From: an uncultured Clostridia bacterium
GTDB taxonomy: Bacteria; Bacillota_A; Clostridia; TANB77; CAG-508
Length of the DNA: 36,533 bases
Assembly: GCA_944390995.1 (NCBI GenBank)
Contig: CALXSA010000011.1
Location: forward strand, 1-36,533
Reading direction: 5' to 3'
Below the pieces are notes generated by a model. It was not told where the DNA came from and searched no databases. It saw only the letters and a program-made list of their open reading frames with translations. Below are positions 33,581 through 36,533 of this stretch, piece after piece. How positions within the stretch are numbered: position 1 is the first letter of the stretch; every line of letters starts with the position of its first letter. The translations under genes were made by a program, and so were the position numbers.

Positions 33581-34513
33581 TTAGACTTCAAGCTTCTTTA
33601 TAATCTTAATCTCATTATAAAGTTTCTGAACCCTATCAGTCCTAATGTGCAAAGCCTCTTTGTAATCATCATAAACTTGCCTATAATTATCAAAATTTTC
33701 ATCAACTTGAAATAAAAGTCTCATGCCATCTCTGTAGTAATTCTTTTTCTTATCTGTTTTTGCCTCATCCATTTTGTCGGCATATTTCAAAACCAATTCC
33801 AATCTTTTGATGTTTTCTTTTAAATAATCTATATATTCGTATAAACAACTAATCTCATACAAAATATCGTCAATAACAACCTTGAAAAGCATTCGAAGAA
33901 CCCTTTTGTTAATTTTACCTACCTTATAATTTTGAGCCAACTGGTCTAATGCCACAAACTTTGGGTCTGGTTGAGCATCCTTTATCAAATCTTTTAAGGT
34001 CTCAGAAATATTAACGTGAGTTTTATATTGTCTCTTAGTCACAATAGCATCATACTCATCAGCAACACGAATAATTTGAGCTTCCATAGGGATATTAGTT
34101 ATACCATTTGGATATCCAGTGCCATTCAAAGCCTCGTGATGGTCAAGAGCACCAATCGCATATGGCCTAAGCTTCAAGTCCTTCATACACATTTCGTATC
34201 CTTTAGTCGTATGAGTTTTCATTATCTCGAATTCTTCGTCTGTAAGCTTAGTTGGCTTATTAAGAATTGCCAAAGGAATAAATAACTTGCCAATATCATG
34301 CAAATACGCAGAAATAGTACAATAAATTGTAAATTTTTGGTTACAATGTAAATATTCGCAAATTCTACAAACTAAATTAGCAACATTTTCACTATGCCTA
34401 CGGGTAAAGAAATCCAGATTTCCCAAAACATCTAACTGATAGCGCATAGTTTTATCTAAATTATATGACTTTAAATTAACTGGACTATAGAAATCAAATT
34501 TTTCATTTTTCAT
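33581..34513 (-). CDS. HD-GYP domain protein, likely cyclic-di-GMP phosphodiesterase
   Basis: The 310-residue protein has an HD-GYP domain in its first 190 residues: His40 (RRHSENVANL), the metal pair His72-Asp73 in SAYLHDIGKL, His125-His126, and GTGYPNG at 131-137. Proteins of this family usually hydrolyse cyclic-di-GMP to pGpG or GMP. The last 120 residues are helical and charged, without a recognised domain. No receiver or membrane segment precedes it, so the activating input is unknown. The open frame extends to 34636, but those 41 codons lie in dispersed repeat B and are rejected. ATG at 34513 is used; GGAG is 13 bases upstream. Confidence 0.85.
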   Translation of the reverse strand: MKNEKFDFYSPVNLKSYNLDKTMRYQLDVLGNLDFFTRRHSENVANLVCRICEYLHCNQKFTIYCTISAYLHDIGKLFIPLAILNKPTKLTDEEFEIMKTHTTKGYEMCMKDLKLRPYAIGALDHHEALNGTGYPNGITNIPMEAQIIRVADEYDAIVTKRQYKTHVNISETLKDLIKDAQPDPKFVALDQLAQNYKVGKINKRVLRMLFKVVIDDILYEISCLYEYIDYLKENIKRLELVLKYADKMDEAKTDKKKNYYRDGMRLLFQVDENFDNYRQVYDDYKEALHIRTDRVQKLYNEIKIIKKLEV

Positions 34514-34545
34514 AAAAGCACTTCTTCTCCTTTTCTTCAGTTTAA

Positions 34546-34600
34546 TTGCAAAGTAGGGACACGTCATTTCTTGCAAAAATTTGCAAAGTAGGGACATGCC
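34546..34600. repeat. Dispersed repeat, family B, plus orientation
   Basis: The element begins TTGCAAAGTAGGGACACGTC, and the TTGCAAAGTAGGGACA unit recurs 33 bases later. It matches the reverse complement of 21255-21310 with few differences. A further TTGCAAAATTGCAAACAGG follows to 34622. It lies just upstream of the HD-GYP gene and adds a false N-terminal extension to it. Confidence 0.75.
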
Positions 34601-34783
34601 TTTTTTGCAAAATTGCAAACAGGAAAGACATTTCATCTTTAACTATAATTTAATAATACAATAAAAATAATAAAAATACAATATTTTTTAAAAAAATGAA
34701 TAATAAAAAAATACTTGCACATAATAATAACATAAGATTGATATTAGTTGAAATAAGAGTAATATATGATGTGTTTCTACATG

Positions 34784-35184
34784 TTGTATATTGTTCGAGC
34801 AAAGATGTATAATAGTGTAATGACCTTATATTATTATATGTCGGCGATGAGAGTATATTATTTGTGCTAAAGCTATACAATAATTATATTTATTCAATTA
34901 TTTTCTATAGATATAATTTTAAATGTATGGTTGAACCATATGTAATATATTCGAAGTTAAGATTATACTTGTATTTAATAATGGTTGTTATTAGTCCCAT
35001 GCGGATGAATATGGCTATTATGGGTGCATTTGTAGTCGAGCGAATGAGCAGTATGTTTGGTGACTAGCTTATTTATGCAGCAATGTATATTAGGTTATAA
35101 GGTAGGTATATTGTTTTTAGCTGGAGATTAATATCAGTTTTATAGCAAATGTCGCTATAGGTATTATTCCTATAGCGACATTTT
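34784..35184 (+). ncRNA. Possible RNA gene in a gene-poor stretch
   Basis: The stretch 34514-35336 holds no convincing protein gene. It contains repeat B (34546-34600), an AT-rich tract (34630-34740), and then a weak promoter-like pair, TTGTAT (34784-34789) and TATAAT (34808-34813), 18 bases apart. A strong orphan hairpin lies at its end: AAATGTCGCTATAGG (35147-35161) pairs perfectly with 35169-35183. A transcript of roughly 360 bases between them is possible. The small frames inside lack ribosome sites. I do not recognise any known RNA family; a decayed gene is an equal alternative. Confidence 0.25.
35147..35184 (+). terminator. Orphan terminator-like hairpin
   Basis: A perfect 15-base stem encloses the loop TATTATT, followed by a run of four T counting the stem end. 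No recognised gene ends upstream of it on the plus strand. Confidence 0.6.
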
Positions 35185-35292
35185 ATGAAGAACTGTTTTT
35201 GGGGACGGATCAAAAAAAACAGCCTATTTTGACTAGAAAATTAAAAAAGTAAAATCTATAAAAAATATTAGCGAAAATATAGTAAAATTTTG

Positions 35293-35324
35293 CTTTCAAT
35301 GTTATAATAATAATAGATTGAAAG
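35293..35324 (+). promoter_or_regulatory. Operator-like inverted repeat around the -10 of the HEPN/nucleotidyltransferase genes
   Basis: CTTTCAAT (35293-35300) and ATTGAAAG (35317-35324) flank TATAAT (35303-35308). The HEPN start is at 35337. A third GATTGAAAG lies inside the gene near 35367-35375. The arrangement suits autoregulation by the encoded complex, as in many toxin-antitoxin operons. Confidence 0.5.
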
Positions 35325-35336
35325 TGAGGAAATCAA

Positions 35337-35732
35337 ATGAATAATATAGATTTAATGAATTATTGGATTGAAAGTTCTGATAGAGATTATGAATCAATGA
35401 AAAAGAATTTTGAAACGGAACAATATACATGGGCTTTGTTTATAGGACATTTAACGCTCGAAAAATTGTTAAAAGCAATATATGCCAAGGTAAATAAAGA
35501 TAACCCATACCCACCTAAAGTTCATAATTTGAATATATTAGCCGAGAGATGTAATATTGAATTGGATGAGAGAAAAACAAAAATTTTCATGACTTGTAAT
35601 TCATTTAATATTAGTGCGAGATATGAAGATTACAAAAATGAGTTTTATGAAAGATGTACAAAAGAATATACATCTGAACAAATAGAGAATATAGAGGAGG
35701 TTAGGACATGGCTAAAAAAAATGTTGATGTAA
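35337..35732 (+). CDS. HEPN-domain protein of a HEPN/MNT pair
   Basis: The 131-residue all-helical protein starts NNIDLMNYWIESSDRDYESM and has TWALFIGHLTLEKLLKAIYA and CNSFNISARYEDYKNEFY, typical of PF05168-type HEPN proteins coded beside minimal nucleotidyltransferases. Related toxins cut RNA through an Arg-x4-6-His motif. I do not see that motif at its usual position here, so this may belong to the branch without RNase activity. GTGAGGA precedes the ATG. The gene overlaps its partner by 25 bases. Confidence 0.85.
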   Translation: MNNIDLMNYWIESSDRDYESMKKNFETEQYTWALFIGHLTLEKLLKAIYAKVNKDNPYPPKVHNLNILAERCNIELDERKTKIFMTCNSFNISARYEDYKNEFYERCTKEYTSEQIENIEEVRTWLKKMLM

Positions 35733-36025
35733 ATATTTTAAAAAGTGTAGAAGAATATATTAAAGAGATATCTAAATATTATAATATTCAAGAAGTATAT
35801 CTATTTGGTTCATATGCAAAAGGAACGAATCATGAAGACAGTGATATAGATATAGCAATCATTATCAATAGTGATAATAACCTTTTTGATGTAATGGTTG
35901 AATTAATGATGTTGACAAAAAATATAGATTTAAGAATAGAACCACATCCAATAAGAGTGACGGATTTTGAAGAAGGAAATCCTTTTGTTCAAGAAATAAT
36001 TGATACAGGAATAAAAGTAGCTTAA
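35708..36025 (+). CDS. Minimal nucleotidyltransferase (MNT), partner of the HEPN protein
   Basis: The 105-residue protein has the polymerase-beta-type motif LFGSYAKGTNHEDSDIDIAI with the metal-binding Asp pair, and a later acidic segment NIDLRIEPHPI that may supply the third carboxylate. In characterised HEPN/MNT systems the MNT acts as antitoxin, in some cases by adding AMP to the HEPN toxin. AGGAGG lies 7 bases before the ATG, within the end of the HEPN gene, so the pair is translationally coupled. Confidence 0.88.
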   Translation: MAKKNVDVNILKSVEEYIKEISKYYNIQEVYLFGSYAKGTNHEDSDIDIAIIINSDNNLFDVMVELMMLTKNIDLRIEPHPIRVTDFEEGNPFVQEIIDTGIKVA

Positions 36026-36040
36026 GTAGTTTTTTATTAA

Positions 36041-36473
36041 ATAGTTTTAGATTGCGAGATAGCAGAGATATTAAAATTAACAAAAGGAAAAAAGCCTAGT
36101 ACAGGCATTTAAAGACGGAGAGATACAAGTTGGAGACTACGTAGATTACACACCAGACCCACACGCCTCAGTAACAGTAGGAACAGATAAAACAGGTTTC
36201 ACTGATTCAGAAGGAATATTGGGAACGACAGACCAAACCTACTCACAGGACACAACAAATACTCATTGGAGAGTATTAGGGTTAACAGAAGATGGAAATA
36301 GTGTAATGCTTTTAGGAAGCCCAATAAAACAAGACGGAGCATCAATAGAGAAATCATATAAGTATTATCTATTTTTAGAAGGAGCAACAGGATACAAAAA
36401 TTGTGAAAGTACATTAAACGAGATATGTGGCTTATACCATAATAATACACTAGCACAAGAAACTAGAATTTAA
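36041..36473 (+). pseudogene. Decayed fragment of a surface/pilin-like protein gene
   Basis: A frame with no start codon runs from 36081 to the TAA at 36471-36473: SLVQAFKDGEIQVGDYVDYT, then TNTHWRVLGLTEDGNSVMLL and CGLYHNNTLAQETRI. The preceding codons, one frame over (36041-36094), read CEIAEILKLTKGK, which fits as the natural upstream part. There is therefore a frameshift near 36085-36095, a missing N terminus, and probably a missing C terminus, as the sequence stops abruptly after QETR. GDYVDY-type domains of this kind occur in anchored surface proteins of gut Clostridia, recalled only as a general similarity. The remainder to 36533 is AT-rich with nothing seen. Confidence 0.6.
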
Positions 36474-36533
36474 CAAAAAGAAAAAATCAATATTATAATA
36501 CCTTAATAAAAAGTTTTTTAAGACTAATTAACA

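Noticed and set aside
34514..34636. 41-residue N-terminal extension of the HD-GYP protein
   Set aside because: The codons come from dispersed repeat B; the remaining protein begins naturally at 34513.
34864..35067. 67-residue plus-strand frame in the gene-poor stretch
   Set aside because: No ribosome site, AT-driven Tyr/Ile/Leu composition in the first half, and no recognised motif.
1..36533. tRNA or rRNA genes
   Set aside because: No cloverleaf with a GGTTCGA-type arm and no rRNA signature was found by eye; a dedicated scan would be decisive.

Overview
This looks like chromosomal DNA of an AT-rich, Gram-positive-type anaerobe, most likely an uncultured gut member of class Clostridia (Bacillota). 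The evidence is the set of gene families: a WalRK-type two-component system, RicT, DNA polymerase III delta-prime, MinD-MinE-RodA in a row, a four-subunit 2-oxoacid:ferredoxin oxidoreductase, a GerS-related protein and a CwlD-type amidase. AGGAGG-type ribosome sites, TTG/GTG starts and sigma-A-like promoters agree with this. I cannot name the genus. No rRNA, tRNA, CRISPR array or complete insertion sequence was recognised.

Layout. 1-2 kb: an acyl-CoA synthetase on the minus strand with its terminator. 2-8.1 kb: a giant alpha-2-macroglobulin-like surface protein with an unusual block of about eight membrane segments in its middle, then a CwlD-type cell-wall amidase broken exactly at its zinc-binding motif. 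8.1-8.5 kb: four copies of a 17-bp repeat at an exact 33-bp period, and a 50-residue membrane peptide behind a palindrome. 8.6-16.9 kb: a cyclic beta-1,2-glucan synthase (GT84, glucoamylase-like, GH94) split into two overlapping frames by one frameshift. 17-20.4 kb: an unknown anchored protein and a WalR/WalK pair. 20.4-21.4 kb: an XRE repressor, an antitoxin-like gene and a toxin stub cut off by repeat DNA. 21.4-24.6 kb: the gamma-delta-alpha-beta oxidoreductase operon. 24.6-28.4 kb: a LamG surface protein, signal peptidase I, HolB, RicT and a small ferredoxin. 28.5-32.2 kb: MinD, MinE with a long acidic tail, RodA and DusB. 32.3-34.5 kb: a GerS-related protein, a MazF-type RNase without a visible antitoxin, and a convergent HD-GYP protein. 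34.5-36.5 kb: a gene-poor stretch with a possible RNA gene, a HEPN/nucleotidyltransferase pair and a decayed surface-protein gene.

The recurring theme is the cell envelope: amidase, glucan synthase, WalRK, MinDE/RodA, signal peptidase, the macroglobulin and LamG proteins. The second theme is dispersed palindromic repeats built on a GGGACAGGTCTC core, plus a related family built on TTGCAAAGTAGGGACA. They lie between genes, extend false reading frames into neighbouring genes, and in one place end a toxin gene. The most notable items are the membrane-embedded macroglobulin, the broken CwlD alongside a GerS relative, the 33-bp periodic repeat, the repeat-truncated toxin, the MinE tail and the HEPN/nucleotidyltransferase operator-like site. 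I saw no clearly new multi-gene system.
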